From Pedobacter kyungheensis (GTDB lineage: Bacteria > Bacteroidota > Bacteroidia > Sphingobacteriales > Sphingobacteriaceae), in NCBI RefSeq assembly GCF_000812965.1, contig NZ_JSYN01000005.1:226325-290324 (forward strand): DNA of 64,000 nt, written 5' to 3'. Below are positions 50,553 through 59,752 of the stretch, in pieces. Below the pieces are notes generated by a model. It ran no database searches and had not been told where the DNA came from. It worked only from the letters and a program-made list of their open reading frames with translations. Both the position numbers and the translations under genes were made by a program. The number at the start of each line of letters is the position of its first letter. Positions within the stretch are counted from its first letter, which is position 1.

Positions 50553-52424
50553 TTATTTCAGCACTGAAACCGTAATAAACGAGCTATTGTGCACGTCGTG
50601 GTAAATTTTATGGGTTGCTTTCTGGAAATCGCCGGGCTCTGCCTGGTAAATATCCATAAATTTTTGCGGGTTGCGATCGGCCAGCGGAAACCAGGAGTTC
50701 TGGATCTGGATCATGATTTTATGTCCTTTTTTAAAGGTGTGGGCCACATCAGGCAAAGGATAGTTTACTTTGGTGATTGCTCCGGGTACGAAAGGCTCGG
50801 GTTTTTCGAAACTGTTGCGGTATTTGCCGCGCATAATTTCACCACGTACCAGCATTTCGTAACCACCCATAATCAGATTTTTGGGGTTAGGTACAGGGTT
50901 TGGCGCATCTTCGGGGTACACATCAATCAGTTTTACTACATAATCGGCATCTGTTCCGGTAGTAGAAACCACTAAGTTGGCCAAAACAGGGCCAGTTAAC
51001 GTAATATCTTCGGTTAAAGCGTCGGTTTGGTAAGTTTTTACATCGGGCCTGCGGGCGGCAAAGCGCTGATCATCGATCATATACTCGCGGGTACGTTTGG
51101 CCTGAACGCCATCCTGATAAGGTACGGGATTATTCGGATCACTTACATATTCATCCCAGCTATCGGTACGGCCTACTTTTTCGAATGCCAGTTTCCCGTT
51201 AGGCTGTAAATACAGGTTTTTAGTTTCTACTTCCTGAGGTGGCCAGGTGCTGAATTTCTTCCACGCATTGCTTCCGGTTACAAAGATATTGGCTTCAGCA
51301 GGGTTAAAATCGCCTTCGCCTTTTAAGTAATGTTTAAAGAAAGGCAACTCGTACTGCTGTTGGTAATCGATACTGGTGGTTTTGCCAAAATTAATATCGC
51401 CCAGGTAAGAGCCATCGCTGCGTACCCAACCGCCATGAAACCACGGGCCTGCAACCAGAATATTATTGGCATTGGGGTTTTGTTTCTCAATGGCTTTGTA
51501 AGTGGCAAAAGTTCCGTAAGCATCTTCGGCATCGAAGAAACCACCAACTACCATAACGGCAGGTTTAATATTGGTTAAATGCGGGAGGATTAATCGCGAT
51601 TTCCAAAACGTATCCAGGTTGCTGTGTTTGAACAAATCGTTCCAGAATTTAATGCTGTCGGCAAAATAACGGTCTTTTAGGTTTTTAACCGATCCGGCTT
51701 CGAGGTAAAAACGGTAGTTATCCTGAATGGGAAACTGAAACCCTTTCGGGCCTTTATCAGGCGTAATCGGTTTCGGACGCGGAACTCCAAAGCTGCTCAT
51801 AAAGCTGAAAGCATCCATTAAAAACAAGGTGCCGCGGTGGTGAAAATCATCGCCTACAAACCAATCGGTAACGGGTGCCTGAGGCGAAACGGCTTTCAAT
51901 GCAGGGTGGGCATTGGGTAATGAAGTAGTAGAATAAAAGCCTGGGTAAGAAATGCCGTAAATGCCGGCGTTACCATTGTTGCCTTTTATATTTTTAACGA
52001 GCCAGTCAATGGTATCGTAGGTGTCGGTGCTTTCATCAATCGCGGTTTTGGTTTTTTTACCTGTAACCTGCGGGCGGATATCGGCAAAGGTACCTTCACT
52101 CATCCAGCGGCCACGTACATCCTGGTAAACAAAGATGAAACCTTCGCGCATCATGGCCGGAAAATTACCCAAACTCAACTTGTACTGGTCTGCGCCATAA
52201 GGTGCAACGGTGTAAGGTGTGCGGTTAATTAAAAACGGATATTTTTTGGATTGATTTTTGGGTATATAAATGGAGGTGAATAGTTTAACCCCGTCGCGCA
52301 TGGGAATCTGGCGTTCTATTTTGGTGTAATTTTCTCTAACATACGCCGAATCGCTCTGCTGGGCCAACAATTCATTTGAAATAAACAAACAGACAAGGAG
52401 ACTGAAAATTCTGGAAAAGCTCAT
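50553..52424 (-). CDS. CocE/NonD-family (S15-like) hydrolase 2
   Basis: Secreted alpha/beta hydrolase of 623 residues, a paralogue of the preceding gene over its whole length. The signal peptide ends LLA/Q. Shared landmarks are PMRDGVKLFTSIYIPK, YQDVRGRWMSEG, Ser159 in YGISYPG, the segment DTYDTIDWLVKN and GHKIMIQIQNS. The pair may be a recent duplication, since the domain order and most motifs are identical; divergence is larger in the cap and jelly-roll domain. The 486-bp gap between them holds repeat elements. Confidence 0.93.
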   Translation of the reverse strand: MSFSRIFSLLVCLFISNELLAQQSDSAYVRENYTKIERQIPMRDGVKLFTSIYIPKNQSKKYPFLINRTPYTVAPYGADQYKLSLGNFPAMMREGFIFVYQDVRGRWMSEGTFADIRPQVTGKKTKTAIDESTDTYDTIDWLVKNIKGNNGNAGIYGISYPGFYSTTSLPNAHPALKAVSPQAPVTDWFVGDDFHHRGTLFLMDAFSFMSSFGVPRPKPITPDKGPKGFQFPIQDNYRFYLEAGSVKNLKDRYFADSIKFWNDLFKHSNLDTFWKSRLILPHLTNIKPAVMVVGGFFDAEDAYGTFATYKAIEKQNPNANNILVAGPWFHGGWVRSDGSYLGDINFGKTTSIDYQQQYELPFFKHYLKGEGDFNPAEANIFVTGSNAWKKFSTWPPQEVETKNLYLQPNGKLAFEKVGRTDSWDEYVSDPNNPVPYQDGVQAKRTREYMIDDQRFAARRPDVKTYQTDALTEDITLTGPVLANLVVSTTGTDADYVVKLIDVYPEDAPNPVPNPKNLIMGGYEMLVRGEIMRGKYRNSFEKPEPFVPGAITKVNYPLPDVAHTFKKGHKIMIQIQNSWFPLADRNPQKFMDIYQAEPGDFQKATHKIYHDVHNSSFITVSVLK

Positions 52425-52619
52425 TTAAGTTTAGTTTTTAGGAATAAAATTTAAAGATAGCAGATTCGTGTACGATTCTGAAAAAACATCCGGTAAAAGG
52501 TTTGTAGCAAAGAAAAGTGCATTCGTCATCCCGATATCAAAATTTAGTTAAATATTGTTAAGGGATAATCTTTTAAGAATTTTCATCGTCATATACATAA
52601 TCGAATTAAACACAAAGTA

Positions 52620-53465
52620 ATGAACAGGTTATTAAATAAAGGATTGGTTGTTTTCGCTGCAGCAGCGATGATTGCAACTTTAAGTGTAGGAAGTGTTTCT
52701 GCCCAAAGGCCAAGCAGGAGTGGTGGTTCTGGTGGTGGCCATTCGGGTTCAATCGGACCTTCAAGAGGAGGAGGTTCCATTTCCCGTCAGCCATCTATGC
52801 AGGCACCAAGCCGTGGTAGTTTTTCACCGGGCAGGGTAGGGGTTAGGCCAGAACGTCCGGGATATAGCTACAACAGACCGGGGTATCGCCCTAGTCCAGG
52901 CTATCGTCCGGGTTACAGACCCGGTTATGGTTACCGCCCGGGTTTTGGCAGACCTTATTACAGACCATATTATAGCTATTATAATTTTTACAGGCCGTTT
53001 TTAGGCTTCAGAATTGGTGTATTGCCTTATGGTTATTATCCGTTTTGGTTTGGAGCCAATCAGTTTTATTATTCTGGCGGATTGTTTTACCAACAAAATA
53101 ACAGTCAATACGAAGTGGTAACCCCACCAGTTGGTGCCGAGGTGCCAAATTTACCATCGGATGCCAATCAGGTGACCATTAATGGTGTTGATTACTACGA
53201 ATATAAAGGTGTGTACTATACCCAGAAAGAAAATGCCGATGGTAAAACCGTATATGTGGTAGCAGGAAAAGATGGTATTTTAAACACAACTGATGGCCCG
53301 GTTGATACGCACCAGATAGGGGATATCATTAATCAATTGCCTGAAGGATGTCGTGAAGTGACCATCAAAAACGAAAAGTATTTTGTTTCGCCGGATGATG
53401 TGTATTACGAAGAGGTTGTAGATGGTAATAATATCAGTTACCGTGTAATTGGTAAGTTGTTTTAG
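52620..53465 (+). CDS. Secreted DUF6515-type protein, Gly/Arg/Pro/Tyr-rich
   Basis: Protein of 281 residues with a signal peptide ending VSA/Q. The first half is low complexity: a Ser/Gly/Arg region, then repeated YRPGY-type units (about 75-120) and an aromatic block (FYRPFLGFRIGVLPYGYYPFWF). The second half has two similar modules, VTINGVDYYEYKGVYYTQ and VTIKNEKYFVSPDDVYYEEV, matching the DUF6515 pattern. It is likely envelope-associated; no function is known. A strong terminator and a hairpin follow. Confidence 0.85.
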   Translation: MNRLLNKGLVVFAAAAMIATLSVGSVSAQRPSRSGGSGGGHSGSIGPSRGGGSISRQPSMQAPSRGSFSPGRVGVRPERPGYSYNRPGYRPSPGYRPGYRPGYGYRPGFGRPYYRPYYSYYNFYRPFLGFRIGVLPYGYYPFWFGANQFYYSGGLFYQQNNSQYEVVTPPVGAEVPNLPSDANQVTINGVDYYEYKGVYYTQKENADGKTVYVVAGKDGILNTTDGPVDTHQIGDIINQLPEGCREVTIKNEKYFVSPDDVYYEEVVDGNNISYRVIGKLF

Positions 53466-53487
53466 GAACACCCCCAATTGTGATCAA

Positions 53488-53537
53488 GAGTTGTCAACTT
53501 CCTGGCAAATTGGTTAGTAAAGTTGACAACTCTTTTT
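53488..53537 (+). terminator. Terminator after the DUF6515 gene
   Basis: Perfect 13-bp arms GAGTTGTCAACTT (53488-53500) and AAGTTGACAACTC (53520-53532) with a 19-nt loop are followed by TTTTT. Confidence 0.85.
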
Positions 53538-53543
53538 ATTGTG

Positions 53544-53567
53544 CAGCCAGATGTTACCATCTGGCTG
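53544..53567. repeat. CAGAT-family hairpin, copy 3
   Basis: CAGCCAGATG (53544-53553) and CATCTGGCTG (53558-53567) pair perfectly around TTAC and are followed by T residues, so it may serve as a second terminator. Confidence 0.85.
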
Positions 53568-53594
53568 TTTTTGTTTGTTGAATATATTAGTATA

Positions 53595-53769
53595 TGGATC
53601 AGTGTCGGATGGAAACATCCGACACCACCGAAAATCTTTCCGTGCTAGTCTGTGTTTCCGTGGCAAAAAATCTGTTACTATTTATGGTAAAAAGATTGTT
53701 AATGTGGAGCACATCGTATGTGTTATGGAGCAGTATCAGATGGAAACATCCTGCACCACTGAAAATAAA
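53595..53769. repeat. Direct repeat carrying CAGAT-family hairpins
   Basis: About 40 bp starting at 53595 recurs at 53726 with few changes. The first copy has perfect arms GTGTCGGATG (53602-53611) and CATCCGACAC (53616-53625) around GAAA; the second copy keeps GATGGAAACATCC but its stem is broken. The stretch 53466-53832 between genes holds no other supported feature. Confidence 0.85.
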
Positions 53770-53832
53770 TTCTGGGCGACGCATATTACTGGCGCTCAAA
53801 AATCGATACTTTTACAGCCTAAATATTCCGAT

Positions 53833-54990
53833 TTGAAACCTGTATCTCAACTGCTTATCGTTTATGCTTTTTTTGCTGTTGTGCTCTCCTCTTGCTCGGC
53901 GACAAAATATGCCACAAAGCAAAAGGAAACCAGCATCTCATCAATTAAGTTTTTAGATGAATATGTAATGCCTTTAAATCAGAGCTTTCAGCAAACAGTT
54001 GTTGGCGGTTTATCGGGGATTGATTATGATGCGGCCAGCAATCAATATTATCTCATTAGCGATGATCCCTCGCAATTAAGCTCAGCGAGAATTTATACCG
54101 CTCAGATCGGCATTAAAGACAATAAGATTGATAAGGTGCAGGTAACTGGTGTTACTTTCATGCTTCAGCAAAATGGAAAGCAATACCCGCAATACCGATC
54201 AGATAAAACATTAAAGGCAGATGGGGAGTCGGTTCGCTACAATCCCAGATTGAAAAATTTTATCTGGAGCAATGAAGGCGAGCGTTTATTGAAAAATGGC
54301 GATACCATTATTGTACAGCCAGCTTTAACTTTTATTTCTACAACCGGAAAGTTTTTAGATACGATACCGCTACCCGCCGGCTTTCATTTTACAAAAACTG
54401 AAAGCGGGCCACGTAAAAATGCTTTGTTTGAAGGCTTAACCTATGCCGATAATTACCAAACCATTTATGCAAGTTTAGAAGAACCACTTTACCAGGACGG
54501 CCCGCAGGCAGCTTTCCAATTTGATAAAGCACTTACCCGCATTTTAAAATTTGATGCGGTAACGAAGCAAAACACGGCGCAGTATGCTTACAATCTCGGC
54601 GCTATGCCGGTTAAACCAACGGTAGAAAACGACTGGAATGTAAATGGTATTTCGGAAATATTAGCGGTAAACAACCATACCTTGCTGGTAATGGAACGGG
54701 CCTGGGCTAAAGGGCACGACGATCATACGTTTATTAAACTATTTCTGGTTGATTTGAATGGTGCGGAAAATGAAATCAATAACCAGAGTTTTGTCCAAAA
54801 TCCACCTAAGCCTTTAAAAAAGAAATTGCTTTTTGATTTTGATACGCTCAACAGGCACATCGATAATTTTGAAGGCATCACCTTCGGCCCGAAATTACCA
54901 AACGGCCACCAGACGCTTATTTTCTGTGTCGATAATAATTTCGGTAAAACACAAACCCAGCAGTTTTTCCTGTTCGAGGTTATTCCTTAG
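53833..54990 (+). CDS. Esterase-like phytase-family lipoprotein
   Basis: Lipoprotein of about 385 residues. The open frame extends upstream through the repeats, but the likely start is TTG at 53833, which gives a short basic N-terminus and the lipobox VLSSC. The mature part matches the esterase-like activity of phytase family: VGGLSGIDYDAASNQYYLISDDPS near the start, then NPRLKNFIWSNEGERLL, FEGLTYADNYQTIYASLEEP and FEGITFGPKLPNG at the end, a beta-propeller arrangement. It lies 12 bp before the HAD-phosphatase gene on the same strand. Confidence 0.85.
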   Translation: MKPVSQLLIVYAFFAVVLSSCSATKYATKQKETSISSIKFLDEYVMPLNQSFQQTVVGGLSGIDYDAASNQYYLISDDPSQLSSARIYTAQIGIKDNKIDKVQVTGVTFMLQQNGKQYPQYRSDKTLKADGESVRYNPRLKNFIWSNEGERLLKNGDTIIVQPALTFISTTGKFLDTIPLPAGFHFTKTESGPRKNALFEGLTYADNYQTIYASLEEPLYQDGPQAAFQFDKALTRILKFDAVTKQNTAQYAYNLGAMPVKPTVENDWNVNGISEILAVNNHTLLVMERAWAKGHDDHTFIKLFLVDLNGAENEINNQSFVQNPPKPLKKKLLFDFDTLNRHIDNFEGITFGPKLPNGHQTLIFCVDNNFGKTQTQQFFLFEVIP

Positions 54991-55002
54991 TTACAATTTA
55001 TA

Positions 55003-55668
55003 ATGAGTAAAATAAAAGCATTGCTGTTTGATTTAGACGGTACGTTGATTGATTCGGAGAAATTTCATTTCGATTGCTGGAATACATTTTTATGCCCCTA
55101 CAATGTTCAAATTGATTTTAAAGATTGGTTAAGCAATTATGCGGGAATCCCGCTGCCAAAAAATGCAAAAACGATAATAGACCGCTATAAAATTGATGAA
55201 GATTTAGATGGCTTTATTGATAGAAGGGAGAAAGTAACCTTTGAGGGTTTTAGAACAACCGATATTCTGTTAATGCCACATGCCTTAGAATTTGTACAGT
55301 TTGCTTACGAAAAAGGGCTTACGCTTGCAGTGGTTACAGCCAGTCCGAAATTGGATGTCGAAGCTGTTTTTGAACGCAATGGTCTGGCCAGGTATTTCAG
55401 TTTGTTTATTACGCGCAGCGATGTAAGTAAATCAAAACCTGATCCGGAAAGTTATAACCTGTGTGTAGAGCGCCTGGGTTTGCAAAAGGACGAATGCCTG
55501 GTTTTTGAAGATACCATCAACGGCGTAAAATCGGCTATGGCTGCGGGTATCACCTGTTTTGCAGTACAGGCCAATGTGCGGGCGCACCAAAAATTAAAGG
55601 TAGCTGATCAATTGTTTCTGAATATGGCTTATGCCCGGGAATTTATAGTGCAACAAGAATTAATTTAA
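55003..55668 (+). CDS. HAD-family phosphatase (beta-phosphoglucomutase-like)
   Basis: Cytosolic phosphatase of 221 residues. Motif I is FDLDGTLIDS (nucleophile Asp10, acid/base Asp12), motif II VVTASPK, and motifs III and IV are KSKPDPESY and VFEDTINGVKSAMAAG. The four-helix cap follows motif I, as in subfamily I enzymes such as beta-phosphoglucomutase and sugar phosphatases. The substrate is unknown. It is probably in an operon with the preceding lipoprotein gene (12-bp gap) and is convergent with the NarL-type regulator gene 4 bp away. Confidence 0.92.
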   Translation: MSKIKALLFDLDGTLIDSEKFHFDCWNTFLCPYNVQIDFKDWLSNYAGIPLPKNAKTIIDRYKIDEDLDGFIDRREKVTFEGFRTTDILLMPHALEFVQFAYEKGLTLAVVTASPKLDVEAVFERNGLARYFSLFITRSDVSKSKPDPESYNLCVERLGLQKDECLVFEDTINGVKSAMAAGITCFAVQANVRAHQKLKVADQLFLNMAYAREFIVQQELI

Positions 55669-55672
55669 GATA

Positions 55673-56308
55673 CTAAAGCAATCCCTGTGAAGTTGCATTG
55701 GTGATTAATTCGGCAACATTTTTAGCGTGTAATTTTTGTAGCAGATTTTTTTTGTGATTATCGACCGTGAATTTACTCAGGAACAGCTTTTCTGCAATTT
55801 TTGATGCAGTTAAGCCTTGTGCAACCAGTTTCAGGATTTCGCTTTCTCTTGATGTGAGTTTTGCAAAGCCCCACCTTGTTTTTATGGGCGATTTTGATAT
55901 CACCTCAGCAACTCCTTTACTAAATGTTATTTTGCCCGCAAGAGCTTCGTTAATGCAATTACCAATCTCATCTATCGATGCATTTTTAAGGATATAACCA
56001 TTTGCCCCATTTTCTAAAATTTTGGCAATGGCACTCCGTTCCTGATGGTTACTTAGGGCGATTACAATGGTATCTGGAGCTATTCTTTTAATTTCCTTAC
56101 ACAATATCAGGCCGTTAATATCGGGCAGGATAATATCGATGAGTGCAATGTTAACGGGATTTTTTTTAATATATGTAAGCAGATCCTGTCCGTTTGTAAA
56201 GCTTGCTATAATTTCAAATCCATTGTTTTTGCCTAATAGCCTGGTTAATCCTTCTATAATAACGGGATGATCATCCGCAATAACGAGTGTTGGTTTATGC
56301 TTTAACAT
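55673..56308 (-). CDS. NarL/FixJ-type response regulator
   Basis: Response regulator of 211 residues. The receiver domain (1-120) has the phosphoacceptor Asp58 in IALIDIILPD and a conserved Lys near 109. The C-terminal LuxR-type helix-turn-helix (about 145-211) has LTSRESEILKLVAQGLTASKIAEKLFLSKFTVDNH. It overlaps the upstream histidine kinase gene by 14 bp, so they form a cognate pair. Targets are unknown; the divergent envelope genes at 58485-62152 are candidates. Confidence 0.95.
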   Translation of the reverse strand: MLKHKPTLVIADDHPVIIEGLTRLLGKNNGFEIIASFTNGQDLLTYIKKNPVNIALIDIILPDINGLILCKEIKRIAPDTIVIALSNHQERSAIAKILENGANGYILKNASIDEIGNCINEALAGKITFSKGVAEVISKSPIKTRWGFAKLTSRESEILKLVAQGLTASKIAEKLFLSKFTVDNHKKNLLQKLHAKNVAELITNATSQGLL

Positions 56309-58238
56309 TGAGTTCTATATTTATGGATGTACCCGATCCGTTAATCCGTGGAGTAATATCTATTTTCCCATTTAAATAAGCTACCCTGCTTTTAATGTTG
56401 TTAAGCCCGATACCCGTTTTCCCTCCCTGCAGGTGGGGATCAAATCCTTTGCCATCATCTTCAAGACTAATAAAGAATATACCCTTGTGCTGTGTACATT
56501 GTAAAAATACATTTGTCGCCTGGGCATGTTTTACCACATTGGTAAGCAGCTCCTGTACAATGCGGTAAATGGCCAGTTGTGTTTGTTGCGGTATGGCATT
56601 TTCAATTTTAATGAAATGATAATCAACGGTTAATTTATGTGAGGTAAGCGATTCGCATAAATCTTTAAGAGCTGCTTCAAGGCCTATACTTATCAGCATT
56701 TCGGGCATCATGTCGTGTGCAATGCGCCTAAGCTCATTAATAGAGAGGTCTAATTGCTGTGTAACATCCTGCAGTTCCTCGGTCTGATTTTCGATAACCA
56801 AACCGCCAAGGTTAAATTTTACAACAGCGAGGATATTGCCTAAGCCATCGTGTAGTTCCCTGGCTATCCGGTAACGCTCGGTTTCCTGTCCGGTAATCAT
56901 GGCCTGACTAAGTCTGATTGCCTCTGTTTGTGCTGCCTGTTTTTTCTGGTTACGATAATAATAGATGCCAAAGAACAGAATGGATAAGATAAACAATATC
57001 GTGGTTCCCAATAGCCAGTTCAACAGGCGGCTATTTTTGGCCGATAGGTTGGCCTTTTGGTTGGCGGTGTTCAGCTCTGCAATTTTTTTCTGGTTTTCGA
57101 CAGTTTTGAATTTTATTTCGAGTTGATTTATTTTACGGAGTACATCTTGCTTATTTAAACTGTCGTTTAATACAGTATATTTTTTGAGCCAATCGTAAGC
57201 TATTTTCTGATTTCCTAACTTATCATATAAAAAAGATAAATCTTGATAATAGCTCAGCATATTTACTGAAAAATTTATGGCCGGTTTTTTTAAGATATTT
57301 TCGATAATATGGATGGCTTTTTTGTAATCTCCCTTTTCCATTAATATTTTATATTTCTGAAAATTAAGCTTCTCTTGGGGATATGGATCCATTAATTGCA
57401 TAGCAATCTTAAGCCCGTGATTAATGCTTTTGAGTGCGTTATTGTATTCTTTTACATTTTGATAATAACAACCCTCCACTAAATAATATTCTGCTTCATG
57501 TTCAGGATTAGCGTCTGTTCTTAGTAGCCGCTGAGCTTTACTCAGAATTTTTTTAGCTTTTATTAACTTATTAATCCTGAGATATGTTTTACCCAGGCTT
57601 AAATAAGTTTTTATCAGTAGGGTTGTTTCTCGTATTTTGGCTTGTTCAAAAATTGAAATCGCAAACAAAAAATATTTTTCTGCCTTATCATACTGCAGTT
57701 TGTTGAAAAATATCAAACCCAAATCGTAATGATATTTACCCAAATAATCATTATTTGCTGCTTGTTTAGCCAACGGAATACTCTTGTTCACTAAAATGTC
57801 GATCATTAAAAGTTCATTATCTTTTTTCTGCTGCAGATTGGCATAATTCGACCAGCTTTTCGCCCTAAATAAGAATGCTTCTTTGCTGTTAAATTTTGAG
57901 AATTCTTTTTCGGCCTTCATATAATTCGCTTCACTCTTTTTTGTGTTTCTCAGGTAATAATATCCTGCTAAATTGAAATAATATACAGCTTTTAGATAGG
58001 GGTATTTGGACTCATATTTAGCACCTTCGATAAGATATTTTTTAGCTTTTGCGGTGTCTATATCCGACCAATAGCCGGATAACCTAAAAAATGCTCTTGC
58101 CCTAATACTATCCGATGGGGTGTTTTTTGTAAGCTGTAACAAGCTATCTGGATATCTTTTATCACTAACCTGTAGCTGGCCGAACACCGGTACACATCTA
58201 AATAGGAAAAGCAAACCAAATAATAATAACTTTCTCAT
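56295..58238 (-). CDS. TPR-containing sensor histidine kinase (HisKA_3 type)
   Basis: Sensor kinase of 647 residues. The signal peptide ends VFG/Q. The periplasmic sensor has several TPR-like helix pairs (about 45-360), then a coiled coil, one membrane segment (about 406-427), and a HisKA_3 domain with the phosphoacceptor His463 in ARELHDGLGN. The HATPase domain shows VQELLTNVVKHAQA, LEDDGKGFDP and GIGLNNIKSRVAYLNG. Bacteroidota commonly pair such kinases with NarL-type regulators. It is divergent from a lipoprotein gene. Confidence 0.95.
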   Translation of the reverse strand: MRKLLLFGLLFLFRCVPVFGQLQVSDKRYPDSLLQLTKNTPSDSIRARAFFRLSGYWSDIDTAKAKKYLIEGAKYESKYPYLKAVYYFNLAGYYYLRNTKKSEANYMKAEKEFSKFNSKEAFLFRAKSWSNYANLQQKKDNELLMIDILVNKSIPLAKQAANNDYLGKYHYDLGLIFFNKLQYDKAEKYFLFAISIFEQAKIRETTLLIKTYLSLGKTYLRINKLIKAKKILSKAQRLLRTDANPEHEAEYYLVEGCYYQNVKEYNNALKSINHGLKIAMQLMDPYPQEKLNFQKYKILMEKGDYKKAIHIIENILKKPAINFSVNMLSYYQDLSFLYDKLGNQKIAYDWLKKYTVLNDSLNKQDVLRKINQLEIKFKTVENQKKIAELNTANQKANLSAKNSRLLNWLLGTTILFILSILFFGIYYYRNQKKQAAQTEAIRLSQAMITGQETERYRIARELHDGLGNILAVVKFNLGGLVIENQTEELQDVTQQLDLSINELRRIAHDMMPEMLISIGLEAALKDLCESLTSHKLTVDYHFIKIENAIPQQTQLAIYRIVQELLTNVVKHAQATNVFLQCTQHKGIFFISLEDDGKGFDPHLQGGKTGIGLNNIKSRVAYLNGKIDITPRINGSGTSINIELNVKA

Positions 58239-58484
58239 CTGCTAACATTATAATATCAATTATGTGGTTAAGGGGATGAGCACGAATGCCGTAACCGTAA
58301 TTTAATTTATTGTACAGTCTAATTTATGTGAAAAGAAGCACAAAATATAGCTATAAATCACTATACAGAAAAATGGCTATTTGTGGTTATTAATGGCGCT
58401 AATCTGAAATTTAACTTTGATACAGATAATCAGGGATGCCGAAAACTGTTGATAAGAGTAGGCCTGTTGAAAAAACAAATATCT

Positions 58485-58907
58485 ATGAAAAAGTTAAGTT
58501 TAATCATATGCTTATTAGCATTTAGTGCCGTGGTTTTTAGTGGTTGTAAGAAAAAAGATGGTACAGGTTCAGGAACAGATCTTAATAAACCCTATAAGGT
58601 AAAATTTGTCGGTACAGTAAGTGCCGGATCAAAAATTAGCTCTGCCGTTGTTGTATGGGGCGTAAATAATACTGCTTTTAGCTCATTATCTGGCACTAGC
58701 TGGACTAAAGAATATGATTTAATTGAAAAGGATTTAAGAGCATTTACCGATAACCCAACAAAAAACATTGGTTTTGGTATTCAGGCTGATGGTAAAGATG
58801 CCAACGCTACAGCAAAAGTCGAAATCTTCGTAAACGGCACTTCAGTTAAAGTGGCCAATGGTTCAGGTGCCACCCTTTCTCCAGATGCTACTTACATTTT
58901 TGACTAA
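58485..58907 (+). CDS. Small lipoprotein of unknown function
   Basis: Protein of 140 residues with a lipoprotein signal (MKKLSLIICLLAFSAVVFSGC) starting at ATG 58485; a longer frame upstream is not used. The mature part begins CKKKDGTGSG, then KVKFVGTVSAGSKISSAVVVWGVN and WTKEYDLIEKDLRAFTDN, followed by VEIFVNGTSVKVANG. It looks like a single beta-sandwich. It is the first of three plus-strand envelope genes after the divergent kinase; a terminator separates it from the barrel gene. Confidence 0.8.
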   Translation: MKKLSLIICLLAFSAVVFSGCKKKDGTGSGTDLNKPYKVKFVGTVSAGSKISSAVVVWGVNNTAFSSLSGTSWTKEYDLIEKDLRAFTDNPTKNIGFGIQADGKDANATAKVEIFVNGTSVKVANGSGATLSPDATYIFD

Positions 58908-58934
58908 TTAACAAAAGATATTTATTCGCTTCAA

Positions 58935-58975
58935 AGGTTGTAGCGCTGGCCAGGCGCTTCAACCTGGTTTTTTTT
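58935..58975 (+). terminator. Terminator after the 58485 lipoprotein gene
   Basis: AGGTTGTAGCGC (58935-58946) and GCGCTTCAACCT (58954-58965) pair with one mismatch around a 7-nt loop, followed by eight T. Confidence 0.88.
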
Positions 58976-58996
58976 CTTAATTCATTATCATAACTC

Positions 58997-59539
58997 ATGA
59001 AAAAACAATTACTTTTTATTGCACTTTTCCTTTTTACAGCCATAGCAAGTATGGCCCAGTCTAAATCTGCTTTCAACAAAGGCGATAACCTATTTAATGT
59101 TGGCGTAGGTATCGGTAGTCCGTATTTTGGAACGGGTTATAGCTCATCTTTACCGGTTAATCCATCAGTGAGTTACGAAATTGGGGTGTCTGATGCCATT
59201 AGCGTTGGCGGACAGGTATCTTATGCAAGTTCTAAATACGATGGCTATAACTATACTTTTAAAGAAAGTGCCATTTTCTTCGGGGCAAGGGGTTCGTATC
59301 ACTTTAATGAGCTGCTTAAGCTTAACCCAAAATTCGACTTGTATGGTGGTGCCAGTTTGGGTTATGTTACAGTAAGTATAAGCGATAATCAAAGTACTGT
59401 TACCGGTACAGCAAGTGGTTTTGGTTTCGGATTGTACGCCGGCGGAAAATATTACCTGGGAAAAGGCACGGCCATTTATTCAGAACTGGGTTATCAGAGT
59501 CTTTCCTTTTTAAATGTGGGCATTGCTTTTAAATTTTAA
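58997..59539 (+). CDS. Outer-membrane beta-barrel protein
   Basis: Protein of 180 residues with a signal peptide ending SMA/Q. Alternating amphipathic strands include NLFNVGVGIGSPYFGTGY, SISVGGQVSYASSKYDGY-like, IFFGARGSYHFNE, LYGGASLGYVTVSIS and GFGLYAGGKYYLGKG, and the protein ends VGIAFKF, as in small outer-membrane barrels. The role is unknown. It lies between a lipoprotein gene and a TonB-type receptor gene. Confidence 0.88.
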   Translation: MKKQLLFIALFLFTAIASMAQSKSAFNKGDNLFNVGVGIGSPYFGTGYSSSLPVNPSVSYEIGVSDAISVGGQVSYASSKYDGYNYTFKESAIFFGARGSYHFNELLKLNPKFDLYGGASLGYVTVSISDNQSTVTGTASGFGFGLYAGGKYYLGKGTAIYSELGYQSLSFLNVGIAFKF

Positions 59540-59752
59540 GGCAAACAACTGCCTTTACAAATAGGCCAATGGAAAAATAAAAGTTACGGTCACTTTTGTT
59601 AAAGTGGGTACGGTTTTTTTAAACCTGAAAAAAGTTGCCGGAGAAGTAAAAGCTGAATTAGAGAAATAGTGCTTCAGTGATTTCAATAAAGGGTTATTGA
59701 TCAAACAAGCAGATGAGTAATACCTTACTAAACTATTTTTATTGTCAAAACG

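Noticed and set aside
53539..53832. N-terminal extension of the esterase-like protein from ATG 53539
   Set aside because: It runs through a terminator, hairpins and a direct repeat and places the signal peptide about 100 residues in; TTG 53833 is preferred.
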